NCBI GenBank assembly: GCA_937143345.1
Contig: CAKZRD010000004.1
Span: forward strand, 1 to 52,132
Source of the DNA: an uncultured archaeon
Lineage (GTDB): Archaea > Nanobdellota > Nanobdellia > Pacearchaeales > GW2011-AR1
Length of the DNA stretch: 52,132 nucleotides
Direction of reading: 5' to 3'
In this document: positions 27,133 to 35,758 of the stretch, piece after piece
Layout: every line of letters begins with the position of its first letter
Numbering within the stretch: the stretch's first letter is position 1
The notes under the pieces: generated by a model
Database searches by the model: none
Told to the model about the DNA's origin: nothing
What the model saw: only the letters and a program-made list of their open reading frames with translations
Translations under genes and position numbers: made by a program

Positions 27133-27160
27133 GATACTAGTGGCGTGTAGCTCTCAAACC
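27126..27160 (+). other. Stem-loop GGTTTGAGA-...-TCTCAAACC spanning the nuclease stop codon
   Basis: 9-bp perfect inverted repeat with an inner CTA/TAG extension. Confidence 0.6.
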
Positions 27161-27244
27161 CTCATCGAATTCGATACTTTAATAATCCCTAACAAGTTTA
27201 AATTACTAATTGAATGAAATGAAAATTAAAAATTCATTACAACT

Positions 27245-28057
27245 ATGGATGAGATAATTACTACGGGACTTTTGAAAGAGGGCAGTTTATCTGCTCGAAT
27301 TTACTTTTCATTATTAGCAGAACCTAAAACACAATCTCAATTATCTAGGGAGATTTATGATGGTAAAGTTCAATTAGATAATATAAACAAAAACATCAAA
27401 GATCTTATTAATGAAGGATATGTTGAGAAATTGGATAAGCTTTTTGGCAAGGGACAAAATTATAATCAGAATTATTACCAATCTACGCTAAAACCTCTTT
27501 TAGAGTATATCACTAATAAAGTTAAATGGAGAAAGAAAACTAGCAAATCCACAAAAAAGGAAGAAATAACTTCTGCAGACTTGGCTTATTTGAAAATTCT
27601 ATTTAATTCAAACTGGTTTAAGAGATTTTATTCTCAAGGATACCTAAACCTAGATTTAGAAGCTAGTGGTAAATCTAATAAAAGATATTGCTCTTGCCCT
27701 ATTAGATTATTGGCTAGATTAATTGAGGAGATATTTGTAATAGCTGAAATGTTTGGAAATTATGACTTTATCCTATTAAATAAAAACGATAAAATTGATA
27801 ATTTTGATACTTTCATTCTTTCTAATCAAAACAGAATCGATAATACAAAAAGAAAAATTATTAAGAAAGTAATTAATGATGCTAAAGATAACTTGGGATC
27901 TTATCCTAGGACTGATAGCACTATTGATTATTACTTTAAAGATTATGGAGTATTATTCTTACCTTTTGATTTATCAAAGAAATTATCCTCTATTGGAAGA
28001 GTTCCTTTGACAGTTGCTCTTGCTTTTGATAATGCTTTGAAATACCAAGGTCTTTAG
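27245..28057 (+). CDS. Winged-helix regulator-like protein, unknown
   Basis: N-term SARIYFSLLAEPKTQSQLSREIY...NINKNIKDLINEGYVEKL wHTH pattern; large C-term of unknown function. Confidence 0.55.
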   Translation: MDEIITTGLLKEGSLSARIYFSLLAEPKTQSQLSREIYDGKVQLDNINKNIKDLINEGYVEKLDKLFGKGQNYNQNYYQSTLKPLLEYITNKVKWRKKTSKSTKKEEITSADLAYLKILFNSNWFKRFYSQGYLNLDLEASGKSNKRYCSCPIRLLARLIEEIFVIAEMFGNYDFILLNKNDKIDNFDTFILSNQNRIDNTKRKIIKKVINDAKDNLGSYPRTDSTIDYYFKDYGVLFLPFDLSKKLSSIGRVPLTVALAFDNALKYQGL

Positions 28058-28072
28058 AAAACGTCCGTTTTC
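28057..28072 (+). terminator. Hairpin GAAAACG-TC-CGTTTTC at gene end, T-run about 10 nt later
   Basis: Perfect 7-bp inverted repeat, then CCAATCCCCTATTTTTT. Confidence 0.45.
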
Positions 28073-28134
28073 CAATCCCCTATTTTTTACATCCTGGCTC
28101 GTCTATTAAAATCTGGCATTTACATGGGGGGATT

Positions 28135-29073
28135 TTATAAGAACTCTAAACTTACAAGATTACCATTGCAACTAAATTTACCTTTTCCGCCAATAGGTAT
28201 GATTATGTTTTCTACGCAATGCCCTATTTCTTCGATTCTAGCTATTGGAATATTTGAATCTATAAATACTTCTTTAGCAAGCTCTTCAATCGTAACATCG
28301 TTTTCCTTTTGTTTTTGTTCACAAAATGCAAAACTTCCCAAGATAATTCCTCGGCATAAGTGAAATTTTTTATGTTGTTTTATTTGAGTTAATTTGGATT
28401 TAATAACTGATTTTTCTTCCCCTATATCTTCTAATATCAATATATATGGAGAATCTAATATCTCTAATGGATCATATTTAGTTCCAAGTAATAAAGAAAA
28501 AGAAGCTAAACATCCTCCTAAAAATATTCCTTCACCTTGTCCAGGAATTATAGTTCGCCATTTATTTGTATTGGGGTTTTTAATTATATCTAGTTTACCT
28601 TTCTTCAGAAATGAATTTAAGATGTTTTCAGTATATTCAGTTGCATTTTTACCAAGACCCCATAAGAAATCTAGGCCATGATAAGTAATTATTTTAGATT
28701 TTAAAGAGATTACATTAAGCAAAACAGTAATATCACTAAGACCAAAAAAAGGTTTTTTATTATGACTTATAAGATTATAATCTAATAAATCTAATAAATC
28801 ATTAGAGTTATCTCCTCCTTGAGAAGATATGATTGCCCTAATTTTTTTATCTTTAAATGCTTCCATAATATCTTCAGCTCTTTCTTCAGCAGTTCCTGAT
28901 AGGAAGCTTCTTTTTCCATTAAAATGTTTTGAATAATCAAACAAGATAGAATTATTTTTTAGTACTTTTTCCGCTTTTTCAATTAACTCTTTTGCCTCAG
29001 ATTCATCCAGAACATTTGCCGATGGCGAAACAATTCTTACTTTAATTTCTTCTTCTAGTTTCTTCTTTTGCAT
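28135..29073 (-). CDS. S66-family peptidase (LD-carboxypeptidase / MccF-like)
   Basis: VRIVSPSANV, ISSQGGDNSNDLLDLLDY (nucleophile Ser), GLSDITVLLN, TYHG, GIFLGGCLASFSLLLGT. Confidence 0.9.
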   Translation of the reverse strand: MQKKKLEEEIKVRIVSPSANVLDESEAKELIEKAEKVLKNNSILFDYSKHFNGKRSFLSGTAEERAEDIMEAFKDKKIRAIISSQGGDNSNDLLDLLDYNLISHNKKPFFGLSDITVLLNVISLKSKIITYHGLDFLWGLGKNATEYTENILNSFLKKGKLDIIKNPNTNKWRTIIPGQGEGIFLGGCLASFSLLLGTKYDPLEILDSPYILILEDIGEEKSVIKSKLTQIKQHKKFHLCRGIILGSFAFCEQKQKENDVTIEELAKEVFIDSNIPIARIEEIGHCVENIIIPIGGKGKFSCNGNLVSLEFL

Positions 29074-29638
29074 TTTGTACTATCCACTCTGATTTATCCC
29101 TCAGAAAATTAGGATCATTTCCCAAAATTCTGAACATCTCTTTTAGTGAGTCTATCCTCTCAGAACAATAAGGAACTGGACTTTTTATATCTTTAGAAGG
29201 ACTATTATAAATTGAATAAACCTGATTTACATTCTTTTGAATCATTGCCAATTCTAAATAAATTTGAGAGGATTCTGACAGAAAAGCGTTATCTTTTAAA
29301 TCGAACCATTTGAGAGTTATAGGGCAGGTATCCGTTGTATAATTTATTGCTTCTCTTCCATAAACAGCTCCTGGTGAGGAAATCATTCTAGTGGTTAATG
29401 GCAGGGTTGTAAAAAGTGCTCCAAGATTATCAAAATATTCATTTACAGACAAATTAATTCTATGATTTATCTGAGCTATATGTCCCCACATTTCATTTTC
29501 TGAAAAATCCTTTACTCTATTTTCAACTTCCTCTAGCGAGGGGATTATCTTAGATATATCCTTAATTTCCTTAAATATTTTATTACCCATATAGGAAATA
29601 GTTCCATCATGATTAGCTCTATAGGGTCCTAGCATCAT
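29042..29638 (-). CDS. Class II aaRS-like protein (Asp/Asn/Lys-type core, asparagine-synthetase-like), short, lacks motif 3
   Basis: HRINLSVNEYFDNLGALFTTLPLTTRMIS...NAFLSESSQIYLELAMIQKNVNQVYSIYNSPSKD resembles motifs 1-2 of class IIb enzymes; ends before a GxGxGxxR motif. Confidence 0.5.
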   Translation of the reverse strand: MMLGPYRANHDGTISYMGNKIFKEIKDISKIIPSLEEVENRVKDFSENEMWGHIAQINHRINLSVNEYFDNLGALFTTLPLTTRMISSPGAVYGREAINYTTDTCPITLKWFDLKDNAFLSESSQIYLELAMIQKNVNQVYSIYNSPSKDIKSPVPYCSERIDSLKEMFRILGNDPNFLRDKSEWIVQNAKEETRRRN

Positions 29639-29713
29639 ACAATTATAAAAATTTTCAATTTAAAAACCTATTTAACTAAAAAAGTTTAAAAAGAGGTAAT
29701 CTTTAAATAAATA

Positions 29714-30670
29714 ATGGATAAAAGTAAACTTAATATAAAGGATATGAAACTTTTAGATTTATTGGATTTAGATTCTAGGGCAAATTTATCAGTACTTTCT
29801 AAACAACTAAGTATTTCTAATCAAGCAACCTCTAAGAAAATAAAGCAACTATTAAATCAAGATTTTTTAAAGTTTGTAACTTTCGTTGACTTATTTTCGA
29901 TAGGATATAATAATGCACACATATACCTTAAATTACAGGGCTATGAAAAGAAAGATTACGAAAATTTTATTATAGAAATTTCAAAAATAAAGGGTATTGC
30001 ATGGATTGCAGAGTTATTTGGAGATTTTGATTTAGGCATTTCATTTTTTTATAAAAATAGTTTAGAGCTCGCAAAATTCATGGAAAAAATAAATATTATC
30101 TGCAAAGAGAATATAAAAGAAAGAGAGACATTTTTTATAAAAGAGCATATAATTTCAAATATATGCTTTGATATAGATTCTAAACGAGTTCTTGATAAAA
30201 TTCAGCTCTCTAATAAAATTTATTCATTAAACAAACAAGAAATGGCAATTCTAGGCAAAATAAAGTCAAACCCCAGATATTCTATTTATTCTTTGTCAGA
30301 AGAACTTAAACTTAATCCAAAAACAATAAAGAACATTATCAAAAGATTAGAGTCTCTTAAGATTATTAGATGGTATAAAATAATCTCAAACTATCGAAAA
30401 CTGAATAAAATGTATAATGTTTGCCTTTTAGAGATAAAGCCTGGCGAGAAGATAGAAAGTATAATGAACTTCTTTGAACAAGAAAGAAACATACCATTTA
30501 TCTCAAGAACTTTTGAAAATAATCTGCTTTTTGATTACATTAGCCAAGATTATCAAGAGATTAAAGATTGTGTAAATCTTTTGAAAAAGAAATTTGAGGA
30601 CAAGATCTTGAATTATAAAATTTTTAGTATAGAGAAAGTGATAAAGAATGTAGAAACCTACGATGAATAA
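29714..30670 (+). CDS. Duplicated Lrp/AsnC-type regulator (two HTH+RAM-like modules in one chain)
   Basis: HTH 1 LLDLDSRANLSVLSKQLSISNQATSKKIKQL and HTH 2 ILGKIKSNPRYSIYSLSEELKLNPKTIKNIIKRLESLKII. Confidence 0.75.
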   Translation: MDKSKLNIKDMKLLDLLDLDSRANLSVLSKQLSISNQATSKKIKQLLNQDFLKFVTFVDLFSIGYNNAHIYLKLQGYEKKDYENFIIEISKIKGIAWIAELFGDFDLGISFFYKNSLELAKFMEKINIICKENIKERETFFIKEHIISNICFDIDSKRVLDKIQLSNKIYSLNKQEMAILGKIKSNPRYSIYSLSEELKLNPKTIKNIIKRLESLKIIRWYKIISNYRKLNKMYNVCLLEIKPGEKIESIMNFFEQERNIPFISRTFENNLLFDYISQDYQEIKDCVNLLKKKFEDKILNYKIFSIEKVIKNVETYDE

Positions 30671-30736
30671 TTTCTTTTTATCCTAAGAGTGCCAAAAGTG
30701 TAACAAAAAGGCGAACGTGGGCGGAGAGTATGTATA

Positions 30737-30762
30737 TATTATTATTGATCATTATAATAATA
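30737..30762. repeat. AT-rich inverted repeat TATTATTAT-N8-ATAATAATA between convergent regulator and integrase genes
   Basis: 9-bp perfect arms around TGATCATT. Confidence 0.55.
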
Positions 30763-30803
30763 GTAATACACCTAAAATGAAAGAATTTTTGGCTATGTTT
30801 TCT

Positions 30804-32027
30804 TTATTTTGTTTTATTTTGCTTAGCTTCTTGCAACTCTATTATCTTTCTTTGAAGGTCTGCCAACAATAAGGCTCCTTTGTTTGATTGTTGTTGGATT
30901 GTATCCATTTTTTCCATTAAAATTTGGTTTTGCTTTTCAGATTCCAATAAACGCTTTTCCATGTCGGTCTTTGTTAAGTCCAAAAGCAAATCCTCTTCTG
31001 TTATTGTATCCTTCATGCCTAAAAGTTCGCTGTAGTAATGGATTTTATCGCTTTTCTTCCAGCCAAACCTATACTTTAGGGCATTTTCATTCTTATATCT
31101 CGGAAGCCAATAGTAACATGAACAATGCCTAAAGTCATACATCGTAAGATTGCTATATTTTTCTCCAGCTGGGCTTAATTCTTCCCCGAAAATTCTCTGC
31201 CCTAATCTTTTCAAATACTTATTAGTTGAAGCAGGATCAATATCAAAAATATAATCCTCTGATTTTAATCCGTTATTCCTAATAAACTCTTTAAGCAACT
31301 TTGAAGAAAGCATTAACTTTATTCTTCTTCCGAAAGTTTTAGAAATTTCATCTCTAATGTTTAGCTCTTTGCAATCTTTGTTTAAGTCTGAAACTTTAAT
31401 ATTGATTAATTCAGAAGGAGCTCGCATTCCTGTATCCAAAAGAAACATAATAAGAACTTTGTATTCGTATTTGCAATTATCACAAAGTTTCTTTATTTGC
31501 TCTTCAGTCAAATAAACCCATTCTGGCTTTTCTCTTGAATTATCTAATTCGGAAGTTATGTCTATGATTTCTCGTCCTTCTTTTCTACTCGATTTAATAT
31601 ACCAATGCCAGAATGCTTTGAATGTTTTAATAAAATCAACAAAAGACTTATAGTTTCCGCCATCTTCTCGCTTTATTACTCCGTTTCTCATATCAGCAAA
31701 GAAATAATGCAGTTGCTCTTCCTGTATCTTAGTAATATCATCGATGTTGTAAATCTCTTTAAACTTTCTCATTAGATAAACGAGTCTTGTTCTAACAGAA
31801 ATAAGCCTGTTGAAACCTCTCGGACCTTTCTTAGTTCCAAGAGTTATGTTTCTGCCAACTTCCATATCTCTAATGTAAGCAAGAATTAAATCAGAGTTCA
31901 CCTTGCTAATTTCAGAAATTCCTTTTTCTTCAACTTTCTTTTTCCAAGAAATATACCTTTCTTGGTTTTTGTAGGGGTCTCGCTTCATATTTGTTTTAAG
32001 GCAGAAGTTTTTAAATTCCTCTACCAC
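30804..32027 (-). CDS. Tyrosine recombinase/integrase with C-terminal coiled coil
   Basis: MFLLDTGMRAPSELINIKVSDL, TMYDFRHCSCYYW, HYYSELLGM; 40 bp from tRNA-Glu 3' end. Confidence 0.9.
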   Translation of the reverse strand: MVEEFKNFCLKTNMKRDPYKNQERYISWKKKVEEKGISEISKVNSDLILAYIRDMEVGRNITLGTKKGPRGFNRLISVRTRLVYLMRKFKEIYNIDDITKIQEEQLHYFFADMRNGVIKREDGGNYKSFVDFIKTFKAFWHWYIKSSRKEGREIIDITSELDNSREKPEWVYLTEEQIKKLCDNCKYEYKVLIMFLLDTGMRAPSELINIKVSDLNKDCKELNIRDEISKTFGRRIKLMLSSKLLKEFIRNNGLKSEDYIFDIDPASTNKYLKRLGQRIFGEELSPAGEKYSNLTMYDFRHCSCYYWLPRYKNENALKYRFGWKKSDKIHYYSELLGMKDTITEEDLLLDLTKTDMEKRLLESEKQNQILMEKMDTIQQQSNKGALLLADLQRKIIELQEAKQNKTK

Positions 32028-32066
32028 TGATTTGGTGCGTCCCCTACAAATTCCAATTTAGGTTTA

Positions 32067-32234
32067 TGCTCCCACCGGGATTCGAACCCGGGTTATCACC
32101 GATCTCCGTATCACCTCGAGAAGGAAAATTTCTTCCAGAGATGTAGTTTCCATAAAGGAAGAAAGCTTCTGTCTCATCGACGCTGCCTTCACTACTTGAG
32201 AGGGTGATGTCCTTGGCCTCTAGACTATGGGAGC
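32067..32234 (-). tRNA. tRNA-Glu (anticodon CUC) with 95-nt intron (32102..32196) at canonical position 37/38
   Basis: Exons GCTCCCATAGTCTAGAGGCCAAGGACATCACCCTCTCA + CGGTGATAACCCGGGTTCGAATCCCGGTGGGAGCA; BHB: CACC-CUCU-CA^A-GUA...UAC-GGAG-AU^C-GGUG. Confidence 0.9.
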
Positions 32235-32273
32235 TTTATTTAAGAAGAAAATTTATTTTTTAAAACTTATGAA

Positions 32274-32600
32274 TTAACTTAATTCAAGAATTGCTTCTGC
32301 AATGTCTCCTTTTGTTTTTTTCAATATTTTTAAAACTTCTTTTTTTGATTTACCTGTTTTTTCCATCACAATTTTTATGTCTTCTTCATTAAAAGAGGAC
32401 GATTCTTCTTCGGAGATTTCTCCAGAAATCTGAAAACTTGTGTTTCCGCTCATTTTTATTTTCATAACAGAAGGATTATTAATTTTTATCTTTTTATCTT
32501 CACATTCAATAATAACTCGTGAAGCATTGATTTCCTCTTGAGCAATGCCCATCTTTTTCATAAGCCCTTCTATCTGTTTTGGATTAAGATTTCCGAACAT
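32274..32600 (-). CDS. nac: Nascent polypeptide-associated complex protein (NAC)
   Basis: NLNPKQIEGLMKKMGI...VIIECEDKKIKINNPSVMKIKMSGNTSFQISGE, C-terminal UBA. Confidence 0.93.
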   Translation of the reverse strand: MFGNLNPKQIEGLMKKMGIAQEEINASRVIIECEDKKIKINNPSVMKIKMSGNTSFQISGEISEEESSSFNEEDIKIVMEKTGKSKKEVLKILKKTKGDIAEAILELS

Positions 32601-32601
32601 T

Positions 32602-32751
32602 TTAAATTAAAAAGTTTAATAAAAGATAAAAAATTATTAGAACGATAATAAACCCGACGACAAGACCAGGACTTAGCTGGATTTTCGAATCATATTCTTC
32701 CTTATATCTTGTTATTCCACCATACGCAGGTAAAAAAATATTATCAGCCAT
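32602..32751 (-). CDS. Preprotein translocase Sec61beta (SecG-type) subunit, 49 aa
   Basis: Hand translation MADNIFLPAYGGITRYKEEYDSKIQLSPGLVVGFIIVLIIFYLLLNFLI; absent from ORF track. Confidence 0.9.
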   Translation of the reverse strand: MADNIFLPAYGGITRYKEEYDSKIQLSPGLVVGFIIVLIIFYLLLNFLI

Positions 32752-33037
32752 AAAAATTAGTATAATTCTCTGTTTTTAAATTTTCCTGATGAACCCACTT
32801 TTGTATTTTTTCTTATTTTTTCGCTTTATTAATTAATTTTAAAATTCCAATATCCCAACCATACATCTAACTAATCCTAATAATCGCCAAATTGCTAGTC
32901 TAATCTTATAATTTTCATAATTTTTTCGATATTCCTGAAATTTCTGAGTTTTTTCATTTTCTGCAATTCGTTTTTTATTAAAATTAAAGTATGTTTCTTT
33001 TCATTTGATATTTACCTAAAATTGTATTGAACACCAA

Positions 33038-33111
33038 GCTTAAACAATCCGAATGGTTTGAGCAAAACAAAGTTACCTCGGGTGTTTTGCAGATTAAAAT
33101 CTAATTTTTTT
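33038..33111 (+). ncRNA. Candidate structured RNA: serial hairpins followed by T-run
   Basis: GCTTAAAC/GTTTGAGC and GCAAAAC/GTTTTGC stems sharing GC, then AGATT/AATCT and T7. Confidence 0.3.
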
Positions 33112-33297
33112 GTGAATTTTTTTATTTCTTCCGATTTATCAAAATAATCAGCTTATTTGAATTTATTTTTTTTATCTTTTTGAGATACTCAGATTTACTA
33201 TAAATTTATTTTTTAGGTAATATCTAAGCTATCTTCTATTTCTACAAAATTTACTGTTTTTAAAAAGATTTAAATATTTAGTTTTTTTAATATTAGT

Positions 33298-35727
33298 ATG
33301 AAAAAAAAGTTAATGATAATTTTCTCGTTGACCATTCTTTTTGTGTTACTATTAGGTTTTCTTTTTCGAACAAATTTTTTTATAGAGCAAATAAAATCGC
33401 CAATAATTACAGGAAAGGTTGTTGGAGAAGAAATAGTTCAGTTTCCTATTGCGGCAGTTGCAGATTCTGGAGATCCTTCTGCTGTTATTGGGAATAAAAA
33501 TATGGTTTTTTGCAGTCGTTATTGGCAAAAGAATTCTAACAAAGCGTCAGGGAAAATAAGTGTAGAATTTGAAAAAGAAGTTTACCCTACAAAAATAATT
33601 GTTTTTGGTTCTGATGCATGGTTTAGTAAGGCTGAAGCATGGAATGGTACGGATTGGTTAATTATTTGGATGGGAGAATCATCTAATAAAATTACAGAGA
33701 TGAATGTTCGACAGATATATTTTAAGACTAAGAAGATAAGAATAACATCTCCTATAGGAAAATGGGGGAGGATTTGTTCTATTAAACTTGTTGGTAAGGA
33801 GAAATTTGAAGAATTCCCTCTGTGTAAAGATACGGGAATAGTTTGTAAGGTTGGTGAGGTATGTACTAAAGGTTGGAAAAACTCAAAGGATACGAGTATG
33901 TGTTGTTCTTCTAACTGCGAACAAAGAATCTTTGCCTATAGTCTTGGGTATTTTACTGGGGGAAGTTCATTGGACTCAATTCGAATGGCAAAACTTCTTC
34001 ATATGAACTATTATCAAATGGGTGGGCAAGAGTGGTATATTAGGGAAAAGAACGACGAAATTCACGAGTATCAAGAGAGAATTGATTTCTATGAAAAAAC
34101 AAAAAATTCAAATGTTAATATCTTTCATCCTTTTTTTCGCAATGACCCAAGAGTTAATTATCTTGCTGGAGAAGATAAACTAATGGAAAAATATCCTCAT
34201 TATAATGGAGTTTATATAGATGACGCATCGAATATTGGATATGATGCAATTTATAAAGCAATAACTGATTTAAATAATTTAAAAAATGGTTTGAAATACA
34301 TTTTGGTAGGATACAATCATCATCTTCTTAATTGGGGAAATCATCTTTCTACTAAGTTTGGTTCTAACTCGCCAATTGGGTCAAATGTGGTTTGGTTTAT
34401 CTTTGGAAGAACTATACCTTGCGGGGTGTCAAATACAAACTTTAAAGAAATAGCTACTATAAATTCTAATAAACCTGCTAATAAGATTGGAATGGGAGTG
34501 TATGCAGGTTCATATAGTAACTATTACTGCATTAAGTTTAGAGGATACAAAGGTGGTGGATGGGAACCACATAATGTAAATTTACAAAGAGATTTTTGGA
34601 CAGAAGGTATCAGCTCAGGTTTTGGAGGTTTTTTCTTTTGGAATCCTTGGATGTTTAGTTTGAACGGCAGAAATACGGATTTTTATGGTTATATCCAAAG
34701 TAAGAATTTTCCTACATTAAGGGAACGTACATGGACACCTAGTGGAGTAAGAGTAACTGACCAAATAAATTTGATTTATGAAGTAATACCTGACTTATGT
34801 CCTTACTGTTCTCTTTGTGGGGAGAATAAGATTTATGTCGAAGACGGATTTTTTGGAGCTAGTTGTTGTAATCATGATGAAAAAGCGATAGGTAATGATT
34901 GTATTAAAAAATCTTCCATAAGTGTTTGGGCAAATGATTCAGATAAAGGAATAAAACTAGTTGGTCCTCCAAAAAGCTCTTTTAGATGTTATTCTGGTTT
35001 GGGTCAAGAAGAAATGTGGAAAAAGCCAATTAAAACTCAAACAGATTTAGTTACATTAGATTTTCCTACAGCAATTTCTCCAACACACCTCACATTTTAC
35101 GGAAACAACATTATAATAAACAAAGTGGAGATTTTGAATCCTCATGGAGAATGGATAGTAGTTTCTACTAACGAAAGTAATGGTCTTTGTATAGGCACAA
35201 TTAAACTAGAAAGAAAGAATTTCCAAACTAACAAAGTTAGGTTAACCTTACCTCCATCAAATTATGACAATAGTGCATTGGACGCAGTTATGATTAGTGA
35301 GGAGCATCCCCAAAACATTTGTGCACCATCTGATTGGAACTATACTCTTTTCCCGGAGATTTGTCCTTCGGAGACAGCTATTCAAATTAAATCGTGGTCA
35401 AAAATAAGACAATGTACTGGTGGATTTCAACCATCCTCTTTAGTAGAAAATATAACATGTTCTTATCGATCTTCTCCTAACAATCAATTTTTTAAAGATT
35501 CCGACGAAGATGGTGTTCCAGACGAAGTAGATTTTTGCCCTGAAACTTATTTTGGTTTTAAGGTAAACTCTTACGGCTGCCCACTTCCAATAAATTTTAC
35601 ATTTTATTCAAATTATCTTGAAAATACAACATCAAACATGATACAAAATTTAGTTTCAGGGAATGAAAACATTCTTTTTATAGAAGAGCCAAATTTTAAC
35701 ATAAATTATTTCTTTAGTAGATTTTGA
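33298..35727 (+). CDS. Large secreted surface protein with glycoside-hydrolase-like (TIM-barrel-type) middle region and TSP3-like Asp-rich C-terminal motif
   Basis: Signal anchor, HYNGVYIDDASNIGYDAI, Cys-rich CDxTGIVCKVGEVCTKG-like module, DSDEDGVPDEVDFCPET. Confidence 0.6.
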   Translation: MKKKLMIIFSLTILFVLLLGFLFRTNFFIEQIKSPIITGKVVGEEIVQFPIAAVADSGDPSAVIGNKNMVFCSRYWQKNSNKASGKISVEFEKEVYPTKIIVFGSDAWFSKAEAWNGTDWLIIWMGESSNKITEMNVRQIYFKTKKIRITSPIGKWGRICSIKLVGKEKFEEFPLCKDTGIVCKVGEVCTKGWKNSKDTSMCCSSNCEQRIFAYSLGYFTGGSSLDSIRMAKLLHMNYYQMGGQEWYIREKNDEIHEYQERIDFYEKTKNSNVNIFHPFFRNDPRVNYLAGEDKLMEKYPHYNGVYIDDASNIGYDAIYKAITDLNNLKNGLKYILVGYNHHLLNWGNHLSTKFGSNSPIGSNVVWFIFGRTIPCGVSNTNFKEIATINSNKPANKIGMGVYAGSYSNYYCIKFRGYKGGGWEPHNVNLQRDFWTEGISSGFGGFFFWNPWMFSLNGRNTDFYGYIQSKNFPTLRERTWTPSGVRVTDQINLIYEVIPDLCPYCSLCGENKIYVEDGFFGASCCNHDEKAIGNDCIKKSSISVWANDSDKGIKLVGPPKSSFRCYSGLGQEEMWKKPIKTQTDLVTLDFPTAISPTHLTFYGNNIIINKVEILNPHGEWIVVSTNESNGLCIGTIKLERKNFQTNKVRLTLPPSNYDNSALDAVMISEEHPQNICAPSDWNYTLFPEICPSETAIQIKSWSKIRQCTGGFQPSSLVENITCSYRSSPNNQFFKDSDEDGVPDEVDFCPETYFGFKVNSYGCPLPINFTFYSNYLENTTSNMIQNLVSGNENILFIEEPNFNINYFFSRF

Positions 35728-35758
35728 TTCTAGCAAGACTATAAGGGCAACTTCTAAA

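Noticed and set aside
27126-27160. Integron attC site
   Set aside because: Stem-loop is attC-like in size, but the arms do not fit GTTRRRY/RYYYAAC core sites, and the nearby recombinase is tRNA-adjacent rather than recognisably IntI.
32102-32196. C/D-box sRNA inside the tRNA-Glu intron
   Set aside because: Only a degenerate GATGA is present, with no convincing CUGA D box or C'/D' pair.
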